Of a stretch of DNA of 64,000 bases, positions 7,711 to 16,093 are shown one piece after another. Position 1 is the first letter of the stretch. Each line of letters opens with the position of its first letter. Under the pieces are notes generated by a model. The model was given only the letters and a program-made list of their open reading frames with translations. It ran no database searches and was not told where the DNA came from. Origin of the DNA: JAIBJN01 sp963842305 (GTDB lineage: Bacteria; Actinomycetota; Thermoleophilia; Gaiellales; Gaiellaceae); contig CAWJFW010000002.1 of the NCBI GenBank assembly GCA_963842305.1, positions 682,001 through 746,000 of the forward strand. The letters run 5' to 3'. Made by a program: the position numbers and the translations under genes.

Positions 7711-9156
7711 TCACGCCACGGCCTTCGCGTAGACCTGGCGATACGAGAACAGGAACCGTGCCATCGTGAAGTGGTCGAGCGCCCGGGCGCGCGCTTCCAC
7801 GCCGAGCTCCTCGGCGCGGCCGAGGTCGCGGAGGAGGCTGAGGCAGGCGTGCGCGACCTGGTTGGGGCTGCGGGCCTCGACGATCAGGCCCGTATCCCCG
7901 AGGGCTTCCGGGATGCCGCCGATGTCGGTGGCGACCACGGGCCGCGCGTTCATCATCGCCTCGGCCACCGCGAAGGGGAAGCCCTCGGAGATGGAGGTGA
8001 CGAGCACGACGTGCCCGGTCGCGTATGCGCCCGCGACGTCGGACGTCGGCCCCAGGAAGCGCACCGTCTCCTCGAGGCAAAGCTCCCCGCGCAGGGCGAG
8101 CAAGTCCCTGTAGTAGCCCTCGTTCCCGCTGGAGACGGGCCCATGGATGTCGACGAGCACGTCCGGGCACTCCTCGCGGATGATCGCCGTCGCACGGATC
8201 AGCGTCGCCAGGTCCTTCGACGGGTCGATTCGTCCCACCGAGACGAGTGTCGGACGGCCATCGGGATACGGCGCCGGGCGGTGCGTCTGTGGGTCGACGC
8301 CGTTGTAGACGATCCGAATCTTCGCCGGGTCGGTGGCCAGGGTCACCTCCCGCCGCTTGTCGAACTCGGCCACGGGCAGGACCTCGTCCGCGGACAGGAA
8401 TGCAGCCAGGGCCGTTCCGAGCGCGAAGCGTCCGAGCACATCGCGCACCGCATTCGAAGCCGATGGATTCGCCTCGCTGATGAATGCCTCGCGGACGAAG
8501 GCGCGGTGCTCCGTGAGGACGAACCGGGTTCCGTTCGACGCCTTCGCGACGAGCCCGAGGAGCGACGAGACGCCGGCCGCGGTGCAGTGGACGGCGTCTG
8601 CCTCGAGCGGCGGCACGGCGAGAACCGAGAGCAGGCGCCTGAGCACGTGTACGGCCTCGATCACGTCGCGGATCGTGGGACGGGCCTGCGCCGGCGCGGC
8701 GGCCGACCACTCGTTCGCGAACGCCTGATAGACGGCGCGGCAGACAAACGGTCGGTCGGGGTCGTGGAACCCGAGAAACTCGTGCAGCTCGAGGAACGCG
8801 TTGTGGAGCGCCGCGGGCGAGGGCTCCGGCCTCAGCATCTCGTGCGTCATGCGCGTCCAGGCGGGTACGAAACCCACCTCGACGGCGCGCTCGTCGGTTC
8901 GCTTCCTCGCTGGTCGTTCCTTTCCGCTTGGGTCGACCAGCTCGTCGACGTCGGAGAGAATCCCCCAGAGCGGCACCGGCCGGAGCGTGCAAACGTTGCG
9001 CGGGAGCAGGTACGACTGGCGCTGGAACGGGTGGGCGACGACGGCCACGACATCGAACTCGTGATCCGGGAGGCCCGTGATCAGCTGCTCGCACCACGTG
9101 GCCACGCCGCCCCGCTCATAGGGATACGTGCCTTCGGTGACCAGTGCGACGCGCAT
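7711..9156 (-). CDS. PelF-like GT4 glycosyltransferase
   Basis: About 481 residues. The N-terminus MRVALVTEGTYPYERGGVATW is the hallmark of the PelF subfamily of family 4 glycosyltransferases, UDP-sugar-dependent cytoplasmic enzymes that polymerise Pel-type exopolysaccharide. The C-terminal donor-binding half shows VSVGRIDPSKDLATLIRA, FLGPTSDV, then SISEGFPFAVAEAMMNARPV and the GGIPEAL loop (the EX7E motif). The ATG at 9154-9156 is chosen because conserved sequence starts there; a frame to 9330 is open but unlike the family. A GH114-like gene lies just upstream, suggesting a polysaccharide locus. Confidence 0.88.
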   Translation of the reverse strand: MRVALVTEGTYPYERGGVATWCEQLITGLPDHEFDVVAVVAHPFQRQSYLLPRNVCTLRPVPLWGILSDVDELVDPSGKERPARKRTDERAVEVGFVPAWTRMTHEMLRPEPSPAALHNAFLELHEFLGFHDPDRPFVCRAVYQAFANEWSAAAPAQARPTIRDVIEAVHVLRRLLSVLAVPPLEADAVHCTAAGVSSLLGLVAKASNGTRFVLTEHRAFVREAFISEANPSASNAVRDVLGRFALGTALAAFLSADEVLPVAEFDKRREVTLATDPAKIRIVYNGVDPQTHRPAPYPDGRPTLVSVGRIDPSKDLATLIRATAIIREECPDVLVDIHGPVSSGNEGYYRDLLALRGELCLEETVRFLGPTSDVAGAYATGHVVLVTSISEGFPFAVAEAMMNARPVVATDIGGIPEALGDTGLIVEARSPNQVAHACLSLLRDLGRAEELGVEARARALDHFTMARFLFSYRQVYAKAVA

Positions 9157-9397
9157 CTCGCGCTCGTCCGGTCTCCGACTACCCGCCGAGTGCCGGATCG
9201 TGGATCGCGAGCACTCGGAGTCCGCAACGACACGTGCAAGGGGCCGAAGCCGCACTTTTTCCTCCTGCCGCTGGATTTCTGTAAGCGCCGGCCCGCATGG
9301 TTGGCCGCAGTGGGCCGGCGCGTTTCGCATCGTGGGGGAGGTCTAGGGTCGGCTCAAGTCCAGTTTCGAGCCGGAACACTGGCCGGGAAGCCGGTGC

Positions 9398-10249
9398 TCA
9401 GCAGCGCGGCGGGGTCGGTACGCGGGACAGCCCGATGTTGCTCACGTAGGGAATCGCCCCCGCCGCGCAGGAGGCGGCGACGGCTTCCGAGGCCGCATCA
9501 GGGCTACCGCTCGGCACGTAGTCGGTCGTCGTCACGAGCAGCCCCTTCCGGCTGATTCGCCGGATTGCGGCCAGCGCCTCGGCGTGGGCGTCCGAACCTA
9601 CCCGAACGTACTGCTCTCGTCCGAAACTGTAGGTCCAGGTGACGTCCTCGCGGTTCCAGCCGTCGTAGTAGCGGAGGGTCGGGCCGATCGACGAGTCGCC
9701 GTTCTGGGAGAAAAGGAGCTTGCCGCGGCGGTGCACCTTGCGCGCCAGGCGGGCGACCAGGGACTTCATCCCGTCGCGCTGCGCATGGTGCGTCTCGACC
9801 ATGTCCGTGTTGTCGAGGAAGAGGCCCTGGAGGCCCTTGGCGAGCATGCCGGGGGCAACCCGTGACGCGATGAGGTCACGGAAGCCCTTGCTAGAGACAT
9901 CGGCATACCACTCGCCCCAGTCGTCCCAGAGCTCGAGTTTGTACGGCGCCGCAGCCTGGTACCACCAGCGGTAGCGCTCGATCGTCCCGACCGAGAGGTA
10001 GCCGAGGACGATCACGCCATGGCGCCGGAGCTTCTGCACCTGGTGCGCGGTGACCTCCTGGCCGTCGACGACAACGAGGTCGAAAGCGCCCGGCTCATCG
10101 AGCACCTTTGCGAGCGCCCCTCCCCCGAGCGGGAACGCCCAGGACTCGACCGAGCGAAGCCGCTGGTCGTCGGGCACCGCGGACGCCGTCGACGTCGCGG
10201 CGAGCGCGGCGAGCGAGATCAGTGCGAGGACGATCCGGAGGCGCCGCAT
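9398..10249 (-). CDS. Secreted GH114-like endo-alpha-1,4-polygalactosaminidase family protein
   Basis: About 283 residues with a signal peptide (MRRLRIVLALISLAALAATS). The TIM-barrel domain resembles GH114/TM1410-type hydrolases: FDLVVVDGQEVT, GVIVLGYLSVGTIE, a DDWGEWYADVSS segment, GLQGLFLDNTDM carrying an acidic pair, and LLFSQNGDSS. The family cleaves alpha-1,4-linked galactosamine polymers, and a related domain is fused in PelA of Pel systems. A neighbouring PelF-like transferase fits an exopolysaccharide role. The ATG at 10247-10249 gives a clean signal peptide. Confidence 0.82.
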   Translation of the reverse strand: MRRLRIVLALISLAALAATSTASAVPDDQRLRSVESWAFPLGGGALAKVLDEPGAFDLVVVDGQEVTAHQVQKLRRHGVIVLGYLSVGTIERYRWWYQAAAPYKLELWDDWGEWYADVSSKGFRDLIASRVAPGMLAKGLQGLFLDNTDMVETHHAQRDGMKSLVARLARKVHRRGKLLFSQNGDSSIGPTLRYYDGWNREDVTWTYSFGREQYVRVGSDAHAEALAAIRRISRKGLLVTTTDYVPSGSPDAASEAVAASCAAGAIPYVSNIGLSRVPTPPRC

Positions 10250-10297
10250 GCCCGGATTGTGCGTGTGAGGGCGGTGGGCAGACAAGCCCCAGAAGGG

Positions 10298-11005
10298 CTA
10301 ACCCTGCGCCATCCCGCGTTGAAGCTGGGCGACGTAGGCGTTCAGCTCCTCTTCCCGGCGCTCGAGGCGGCCGCGTAGCTCGGTGAGCTCGCGCTCGCGC
10401 TGATCGAGCTCGACGCGTAGGACTTCGAGCCGAGCGGTCTGGCGCACCTGGTGCTCGTCCAGCTCCTGCTCCCGAACGTCGAGCTCGCGCCGGCGCTCCT
10501 CCAGGAGCGACTCGGCCTCGGCGAAGGAGCGGTCGCGCTGGGCGACCCACTGGGTGTCGAGGGCATCCGGATCGAGGAGGTCTCGCTGGAACTGGGCCAG
10601 GTCGCGTTCCCGGTCGGCGAGCCGACGCTGCTCCACGCGCAGCCGGTCGCTCTTCTCGGTGAAGCTCTTCTCTCGCGCGGCCAGCTCGGCTTCCGACTCG
10701 ATCAGCTTCCGCAGCCGCTCGCGGGTGTCCTCGGTGGCAGCGTTCACCTGCGTGCTTCGCTCCTTCAGGCTGTCGAGGGCACGGTCGAGCGCCTGGCTCA
10801 GCTTCGCGGGCATCGGGCCGAGCTCCTCGAGCGCGCGCGCCCGGCTTTCGAGCTCGAGCTCGGACCGTTCGAGGGCCTCTTCGCGCTGTGCCAGCTCCTG
10901 GCCTCGCTCGTCGAGCTCGGTGCCTCGCTCGTCGAGCTCGGCGGCGCTTCGCGCGAGGTAGCTCTCGAGCGAGCCACGAAGCTTCTCGGTGATCCCTCCG
11001 GACAT
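10298..11005 (-). CDS. Long coiled-coil protein
   Basis: 235 residues that are almost entirely charged heptad repeats, for example ELDERGTELDERGQELAQRE and ADRERDLAQFQRDLLD. There is no signal peptide or membrane segment and no enzymatic motif. It starts 8 nt after the stop of the small gene at 11013 and lies 48 bp before the GH114-like gene, all leftward, so the four genes may be one transcript. A structural or scaffold role is possible; the function is unknown. Confidence 0.7.
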   Translation of the reverse strand: MSGGITEKLRGSLESYLARSAAELDERGTELDERGQELAQREEALERSELELESRARALEELGPMPAKLSQALDRALDSLKERSTQVNAATEDTRERLRKLIESEAELAAREKSFTEKSDRLRVEQRRLADRERDLAQFQRDLLDPDALDTQWVAQRDRSFAEAESLLEERRRELDVREQELDEHQVRQTARLEVLRVELDQRERELTELRGRLERREEELNAYVAQLQRGMAQG

Positions 11006-11012
11006 GGCTGGA

Positions 11013-11228
11013 TCAGGCGGCGACCGGGCCCGGAGCCCGGTGCCGCACCAGGTCGCCGCCGACGAGGACGAGCTCAGGGCTCGTGCACTCGATCGGCTCC
11101 TCTTCCAGGAGGCGCACGAGGTCGCGGCTCGAGGGCAGAGGAGCTCGGTCCCGGACTCGATCTGCCCGCTCGAGCTTGGCCCGGAGGCCGGTCCCGAATT
11201 CAGGAAGACGCGCGGCGTGGTCGTTCAT
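11013..11228 (-). CDS. Small hypothetical protein
   Basis: About 71 residues beginning MNDHAARLPEFGTGLRAKLERA. It has a basic/acidic N-terminal helix and a C-terminal strand-like segment ELVLVGGDLVRHRAPG. No recognised domain. It sits immediately upstream of the coiled-coil gene on the same strand, suggesting cotranscription. Start uncertain: an extension of 10 residues to 11258 is open. Confidence 0.45.
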   Translation of the reverse strand: MNDHAARLPEFGTGLRAKLERADRVRDRAPLPSSRDLVRLLEEEPIECTSPELVLVGGDLVRHRAPGPVAA

Positions 11229-11308
11229 GCGGCACTTCGAATCATCGACAGCCGACACGGCTCGTCGTCCCCCAGATGGGGTACCGCGTGCGAGTGTTTA
11301 GGAGAAGC

Positions 11309-12136
11309 TCAGTCGAGCTCTCTGAGGGCGGCCTCGCGGACGACCCTCCCCGCCTGCCAAAGCTTCCACGGACGGAGGCGGTCGATCTGATCGCACGGCT
11401 GGTGCCAGCACGGATCCCAACGCCACTCGATCCACGTGGCGGGAACGCCGCGCTTTACGAACTCGTCGTGGTCCGACTGGCCGGTTGGGTCCTGGAGGTA
11501 GCTGGCGCGAACATCAAGTCGGTCGGCCGCGTTCAGGAGCTTGCGTGAGGAGCGGTTCGGCGACGCCTCGAGCCCGCGGATGTTGAGTGTCCCGCCAACG
11601 GCGACCATGTCGGCCGAGACCGCAAGCCGCACGCCTTCCCGCTGCTCGGGCGTGAGCGACCGGCTCAGGGCACGGGATCCGAGGTGGAAGCCGGCCCCGG
11701 TGTGCCGGCGCTCCTCGGCGCCGACGGCGGCGACGAGCACGCCGTCTTCCTCTGCGAAAGACTTGGCCAGCATCAGCATGAGCCCGACACCCGAGGCGTT
11801 GTCGTTGGCCGCGTTCGTGCCGGGCACGCCGTCCATGTGCGCGACGATGATCACGCGGATCGGCCCGGACGTCCGTCCGACGGCGTTCAGCGAACGACCT
11901 CCGCCGGGCAGCGGGAAGCGTTGGGTCTCGACGGAGTAGCCGAGCTGCCGAAGCCGGTGGCGGACGATGGCGGCCGCTTCGCGCTCGTGCTTTTTGCCTG
12001 CCGGCCGCTGTCCGAGGGACGCGATCCTGCCGGCCCACTCCTTCGCCCTGACACCGTTGATCGCGGTCGCAGTCGCCGACGCCATGAGGGCGACGACTAT
12101 GGCCGAGAGCATGACCCCGAGAAGCAGACGGCGCAT
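11309..12136 (-). CDS. Secreted M28-family aminopeptidase-like zinc peptidase
   Basis: About 275 residues with an N-terminal hydrophobic signal sequence (MRRLLLGVMLSAIVVALMAS). The di-zinc ligands of family M28 are all visible: His and Asp in VAHMDG, the bridging Asp in NDNASG, the catalytic/ligand Glu pair in GAEERR, Asp in SADMVA, and the last His in GQSDHDEF. It should act outside the membrane on peptides or amino-acid derivatives. The gene is divergent from bolA with only 45 bp between starts. Confidence 0.9.
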   Translation of the reverse strand: MRRLLLGVMLSAIVVALMASATATAINGVRAKEWAGRIASLGQRPAGKKHEREAAAIVRHRLRQLGYSVETQRFPLPGGGRSLNAVGRTSGPIRVIIVAHMDGVPGTNAANDNASGVGLMLMLAKSFAEEDGVLVAAVGAEERRHTGAGFHLGSRALSRSLTPEQREGVRLAVSADMVAVGGTLNIRGLEASPNRSSRKLLNAADRLDVRASYLQDPTGQSDHDEFVKRGVPATWIEWRWDPCWHQPCDQIDRLRPWKLWQAGRVVREAALRELD

Positions 12137-12181
12137 CCGGCGGCATGGTAGCGGCATTTCCCGCTGGTATCGTCGGCACCG

Positions 12182-12412
12182 ATGAGCGAACGGCTGGAAG
12201 GGCTTCTCCGGACGGCATTCCCGGAGGCCCGGGAGCTCGAGGTCGTCGACCGGACCGGCGGTGGCGACCACTTCCACGTCACGGTTGTCGACGGTGTGTT
12301 CGGCGGCCTCTCGCTGGTCGACCAGCACCGGCTCGTCTACGACGCACTGGCCGAACCCTTACGGGACGGCACCATCCACGAGCTTCGGATCACCACGAGG
12401 GGAGAACCATGA
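12182..12412 (+). CDS. bolA: BolA-family protein
   Basis: 76 residues, the normal size for BolA/IbaG proteins. DRTGGGDHFHVTVVDGVFGGLSLVDQHRLVY matches the family core (class II KH fold), with a His that in relatives ligates an Fe-S cluster shared with a monothiol glutaredoxin. The stop overlaps the start of the glutaredoxin gene (ATGA), so the two proteins are translationally coupled, as expected for BolA-Grx partners in Fe-S trafficking. Confidence 0.92.
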   Translation: MSERLEGLLRTAFPEARELEVVDRTGGGDHFHVTVVDGVFGGLSLVDQHRLVYDALAEPLRDGTIHELRITTRGEP

Positions 12413-12813
12413 GCGACCTGAGCGACCTGAGCGACCGCATCAAGGACACGATCGAGCAGGAGCCGGTCGTGGCGTTCATCAAGGGGACTCACGAGCAGGC
12501 CTACTGCGGCAACTCCGACCGCGCACTGCTGGCGCTCCGGGGCGTCGGAGCCGGCTTCGCGACCGTCGACGTCCTGCCTGACCCGCGCATCCGCGAGGAG
12601 CTGTCCGCACTGTCCGACTGGCCGACGATCCCACAGGTCTTCGTCGCAGGCGAGCTCGTCGGCGGTGCCGACATCGTTCAGGAGCTGGCCGCAACCGGTC
12701 AGCTGGAGGCAACGCTGGACGAGAAGCTCGGCGAGTCCTGGCGCCGGCCGGGGGACGAGCACACCGTCTCTGTCACCGACGGACCTGGGCTGCGGGTCGT
12801 TCCAGGCGCCTAG
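12409..12813 (+). CDS. grxD: Grx4-family monothiol glutaredoxin with a CGNS active site
   Basis: 134 residues. DTIEQEPVVAFIKGTHEQ, then YCGNS (Cys33-Ser36), then SDWPTIPQVFVAGELVGGADIV give the thioredoxin fold, the TIPQVF cis-proline loop and the GG-D glutathione site of monothiol glutaredoxins. Known members have CGFS; here Phe is replaced by Asn. The role is probably GSH- or alternative-thiol-ligated Fe-S transfer with BolA. A ~25-residue C-terminal tail is longer than usual. The ATG at 12409 has GGGGAGAACC in front. Confidence 0.9.
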   Translation: MSDLSDLSDRIKDTIEQEPVVAFIKGTHEQAYCGNSDRALLALRGVGAGFATVDVLPDPRIREELSALSDWPTIPQVFVAGELVGGADIVQELAATGQLEATLDEKLGESWRRPGDEHTVSVTDGPGLRVVPGA

Positions 12814-12828
12814 CGCGCGACACCCACG

Positions 12829-13005
12829 CTAGACGGCGGTTCCGAGCAGGATCGCGCGGATCGCCTGGCTCGAGTCCTCGTCCGGCGACTCCGAGATGAC
12901 CGTTGCCGACCGCTCGAACCGGCTGAGCGCCTCCACCAGCGGGTCGGCGCGGAGCGTGCCCTCGCCGTAGGAGAGGTGCTTCGTCTCGTTCCGGTTCGCA
13001 TATGA
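12829..13005 (-). pseudogene. C-terminal remnant of an endonuclease IV-like TIM-barrel gene
   Basis: The leftward frame reads YANRNETKHLSYGEGTL, then about 40 further residues ending ILLGTAV and a stop. It is closely similar to the C-terminus of the intact gene at 46956-47780 (YANRNEVRHLSYGEGTL ... ILLGTPVR). Similarity stops abruptly at about 13003, just before the serine recombinase gene. The N-terminal part was not found on the far side of the island. I infer truncation by element insertion followed by loss of the other half. Confidence 0.8.
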
Positions 13006-13062
13006 CTTGTCTCCGTCTGCTAAGCTAATCGCTCAAGACCCCGACGGTAGCAACGAAACTCG

Positions 13063-14556
13063 ATGAACCCGGCCGACAACAACAAGCCACTACTGCCCTA
13101 CGTTCGTGTGAGCAAGACGAACGGGCGGAAGGGACAGGACAGCTACATCTCACCGGACGTCCAGCTTGAGAGCATCGAACGCTATGCGAACGCATACGGC
13201 TTCGTGCTAGCCGAACCTGTCATCGAGGAAGACGTTTCAGGCGGAAAGGCTGCCAGCGAACGGCGACTCGGCGAATTGATTGAACAGTGCGAGCGCGGTG
13301 AGGCGTCCGGCATCATCGTCTGGCGGCTCTCGCGTTTCGGACGGTCTGCGCTTGACGTTGTCCGCAACGCTGATCGCCTGACGACTGTGGGTGCTCGCCT
13401 GATTGCGGTCGAGGATGGAATCGACACGGGCGCGAAGGGCGCGAAACTGGCGCTGTACCTGTTCAGCGTCCTCGCCGAGATCGAGCGAGACAACCGCAAG
13501 GAAGGCTGGGGAGCCGCTGTCGCGAAGGCGGCGGCGGACGGTGTCCATCTTGGCCGCACCCCTCCCGGCTACAAGCGCGAGAACGACAAGCGCTCGCGGC
13601 TCGTGCCTGATCTGGCGACGCGCGAGATCGTGCGAGAAGTCTTCCTGCGCCGTGCCGACGGTGCATCGTGGAAGCAACTAGCCGAGTACCTGAGCGAGCA
13701 CGGAATCGACCGCAGCCCGTCGGGCGTGAGCGGGATGGTCGCGAGTCGAACGTACCTGGGCGAAGTGCACGGCCCCCAGGGTGTAGCGAACGAGAATGCG
13801 CACGAGGCTCTCGTGAGCGTCGAGGAGTGGCAGGCGGCGCAGGGTGCTCGCGGCCCGAAGCCCGAACACACCGGGCGATTTGGTTCTCAGGCGCTCGTCG
13901 GCGGACAGATTCGCTGCGGCGGTTGCGGCGGTCGGCTCGCGGTTACAGGCGCAGGCAAGGGCGAGAAGCGTCGGGCGGTCTACTACTGTCGGCGCAATCA
14001 GACACACGTCTGCCCTGGCCCGGCATCGGCGGTCGCGAGCTACGTGGACGCGTACGTGCGCGATGCCTTCGCGGTCGCGCTCTTCGATGGCACGCTGGAA
14101 ACGACCGTTGACGCGGCGGCCCGCTACGCGAACGCCGAGCAGGCGGTTCGGAAAGCGCAGGCTGACCTCGACGCGCTGACCGAGCAGGCTCCGCAACTCC
14201 TCGCGGCTTTCGGAGCCGAACGGCTCGCGAAGATCGCGGAAGAGCAGAAGGCCGTCCTGGACGAAGCTGAGGGTGCCCTGCGAGAAGCAGTCCGGCCCGA
14301 ACAGATTGAGGTTCCTGACGCCGATCTATTCGGCGAATACTGGCCCATCGAGAGGCAACGAGAGTTTGCCCGTCAGTACATCGCCCGAATCAGCCTCCGC
14401 AAGGCATCCGAGAAGGGCCGAGGAGCCGAGCCGGTCTCCGAGCGGATCGAAGTCTCCTGGGCCGGTCACGACGAGCCGGACGAAACCCTCGCCGAGCGCG
14501 TGGGCGAACTGCGGGCCAAGATCCCGGAGGCGCTCTGGGAGAAAGTCAGCGCCTAG
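13063..14556 (+). CDS. Large serine recombinase (site-specific integrase)
   Basis: 497 residues. The resolvase-type catalytic domain starts with YVRVSKTN (nucleophile Ser17) and includes IIVWRLSRFGRS and LAEIERDNRKEG. The recombinase domain follows with GRTPPGYKRE and WKQLAEYLSEHGI. The zinc ribbon has RCGGCGGRL and, after about 20 residues, YYCRRNQTHVCPG. A coiled-coil lies at about 365-420. It cuts and rejoins att sites for integration of a phage or mobile element. The gene begins about 55 bp from the severed endonuclease IV-like gene, consistent with an att end there. Confidence 0.95.
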   Translation: MNPADNNKPLLPYVRVSKTNGRKGQDSYISPDVQLESIERYANAYGFVLAEPVIEEDVSGGKAASERRLGELIEQCERGEASGIIVWRLSRFGRSALDVVRNADRLTTVGARLIAVEDGIDTGAKGAKLALYLFSVLAEIERDNRKEGWGAAVAKAAADGVHLGRTPPGYKRENDKRSRLVPDLATREIVREVFLRRADGASWKQLAEYLSEHGIDRSPSGVSGMVASRTYLGEVHGPQGVANENAHEALVSVEEWQAAQGARGPKPEHTGRFGSQALVGGQIRCGGCGGRLAVTGAGKGEKRRAVYYCRRNQTHVCPGPASAVASYVDAYVRDAFAVALFDGTLETTVDAAARYANAEQAVRKAQADLDALTEQAPQLLAAFGAERLAKIAEEQKAVLDEAEGALREAVRPEQIEVPDADLFGEYWPIERQREFARQYIARISLRKASEKGRGAEPVSERIEVSWAGHDEPDETLAERVGELRAKIPEALWEKVSA

Positions 14557-14597
14557 CCCTGCCCTTCAGACGAATCCCTGTTGGGTTCAATGGCGAA

Positions 14598-14633
14598 GAC
14601 GAGGGCCGCTCGCGAGGGCGGCTCTCGTCGTTT
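14598..14633 (+). terminator. Terminator after the serine recombinase gene
   Basis: GACGAGGGCCGC pairs with GCGGCTCTCGTC (with G-T pairs), and the stem ends in GTTT. It lies 42 bp after the recombinase stop. Confidence 0.7.
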
Positions 14634-14716
14634 CGGCGCGTCAGTTCGCTAGAGTGAAGACAGATCCCGTACAGGTTTGAAGCCCATAGTTCCGGTGGTC
14701 AGAGGGTGACAGGAGG

Positions 14717-14740
14717 AGCCGCTTTTCGAGGCGGCTTTTC
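14717..14740 (+). terminator. Second hairpin terminator/attenuator before the cargo genes
   Basis: AGCCGC-TTTTCGAG-GCGGCT followed by TTTTCCCC, 70 bp before the cargo gene. It could terminate the recombinase transcript or attenuate a leader. Confidence 0.6.
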
Positions 14741-14810
14741 CCCTGCTAGAGGTGTGTTTTCGGACGCTAGACTCAGTGAAGAGAACACCTATGACCACAA
14801 GGCTTCATAC

Positions 14811-15587
14811 ATGCAACCGGACGCACCTCCGAGTGACGTAACGTCCCGCTCCGAGCAAGTTCCCGACTGGCGCTGGATCGTGCCGGACGGCTACGAACCG
14901 CAACGTTGGACGGACAAGGCGTGGCGCGAGGCGGAGATCGAATCGTGCCGGGCGGAGATCGCGAAGCACGGACGGCTGTTGGACTGGGACCCTGCGCGGT
15001 CGGGGCGCTGGCGTCTCACCTGGGACGACGGAACGGTGCTCACGGAGCACGAAGAGCGCGAGTGGCTCGTCCGCTGGGGGATCGTCGAGCCACCGCCGAC
15101 CGTCGCCGTCGAGTCTGACCCCGAGCCGTGGCATGGGACGGACGGCGGCTACCGCAACCACAAATGCCGCTGCGAACCCTGCACCGAGGCGCATCGACAA
15201 GCCCGTCGCAAGGAACGCGGCAGCGATGCGGGAGACCGCATCCGGCAGGGACGCCGGTACCTGGTCCGAGCTTGGCGGGACGTCATCGGGACTGAGCGCG
15301 ATCTCGAACCTGACCGTCGGCGACATCGTCAAGGCGCGACGCTCGGGACAGCCCTGCTTCTTCTCTCGCTCGCACCTACTTCGGAACCGGAGCGAGAAGC
15401 AGATCCGCTTCATCGCCTTCCGCTGTATGCAAGGCCGCTGTACGCAGTGCGGCGACCGCTGGGCGGATCGGGCGCTGACGCGATGGTGCCGAGTGTGGGG
15501 AGAAGCCGACGTCTGGAGCGTCGAGCTAACACCCGAGGAGTGGAAGCGCGCGCCCGGTCGCCGCATCCGCGAGGAGTACGGCGGTGA
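14811..15587 (+). CDS. Phage-type protein with HGTxxGY-CRCxxC motif (3' part overlaps next gene)
   Basis: 258-residue frame. The N-terminal ~140 residues read as protein (PDWRWIVPDGYEPQRWTD, LLDWDPARSGRWRLTWDDG), then HGTDGGYRNHKCRCEPC followed by an Arg-rich helix. That motif is common at the C-terminus of small actinophage proteins. Beyond about 15230 coding bias moves to the next frame, so the natural stop seems lost or a frameshift joins it to the following gene. The ATG at 14811 has AAGG 8 nt upstream. No function is assigned; it is probable cargo of the recombinase element. Confidence 0.5.
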   Translation: MQPDAPPSDVTSRSEQVPDWRWIVPDGYEPQRWTDKAWREAEIESCRAEIAKHGRLLDWDPARSGRWRLTWDDGTVLTEHEEREWLVRWGIVEPPPTVAVESDPEPWHGTDGGYRNHKCRCEPCTEAHRQARRKERGSDAGDRIRQGRRYLVRAWRDVIGTERDLEPDRRRHRQGATLGTALLLLSLAPTSEPEREADPLHRLPLYARPLYAVRRPLGGSGADAMVPSVGRSRRLERRANTRGVEARARSPHPRGVRR

Positions 15588-16059
15588 GGAGAAGCGCTAC
15601 GCGGGCGTCTGGCTTCGCGAGCGGGAGCGTCGGCTCGTGTTCGTGCCCGGTGAGGTAGACGGAGGCGAGCCGGTGCGGAACGTGGGCGTGGCCGTCGTGG
15701 ACGCGCTTCTCGCGACACCCGCTAACCCGAAGGACGAGAACCGCAAGGGCCGTAACCGCACCTTCGGCATCCCAATCACCGTGCGCTCGCGCTCGGAGTG
15801 GCAGAGCGTGCTCAAGGGTCGCCTGAGTCGCCTGCACCAGCATCAGATCGAGGAGCTTGCCGACCGACTCCAGGCCGCGACCGGTAAGAGCTTTCTGCCG
15901 GACGAAGACAACTGGACGGTCGCCAACTTCTCCTCTTCGCTCCGTGGGCTATCGGAGGAGGAGTTCGAGAGCGCCGATGCCGTCCTCACGGCGTACGCCG
16001 CCGAGCTTGCCGAGTGGGACGAACTGGCCGAAACGATGGCGGCGAGGTTCGCTGCCTAG
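15226..16059 (+). CDS. Hypothetical element-encoded protein with a CxxxxCxxC motif
   Basis: About 277 residues from the ATG at 15226, which lacks a clear ribosome binding site. FRCMQGRCTQCGDRW resembles half of a zinc ribbon. The C-terminal half has ELADRLQAATGKSFLPDEDNW and an acidic helix ending AELAEWDELAETMAARFAA. G/C at third positions is strong from 15226 onward, which supports this frame. It may be translated by coupling from the overlapping gene upstream, or be the second half of one frameshifted protein. Function unrecognised. Confidence 0.5.
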   Translation: MRETASGRDAGTWSELGGTSSGLSAISNLTVGDIVKARRSGQPCFFSRSHLLRNRSEKQIRFIAFRCMQGRCTQCGDRWADRALTRWCRVWGEADVWSVELTPEEWKRAPGRRIREEYGGEEKRYAGVWLRERERRLVFVPGEVDGGEPVRNVGVAVVDALLATPANPKDENRKGRNRTFGIPITVRSRSEWQSVLKGRLSRLHQHQIEELADRLQAATGKSFLPDEDNWTVANFSSSLRGLSEEEFESADAVLTAYAAELAEWDELAETMAARFAA

Positions 16060-16093
16060 ACCACAGAATCGCGAACGGAAAATCGTGGTCTAG
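16056..16093 (+). terminator. Inverted repeat at the end of the cargo operon
   Basis: CTAGACCAC (containing the stop codon) and GTGGTCTAG form a perfect 9-bp stem around a 20-nt loop. It is probably a terminator, although no T-run follows. Confidence 0.45.

Noticed and set aside
7708..9555. 615-residue rightward open frame
   Set aside because: It is antisense to the PelF-like transferase, whose motifs are unambiguous.
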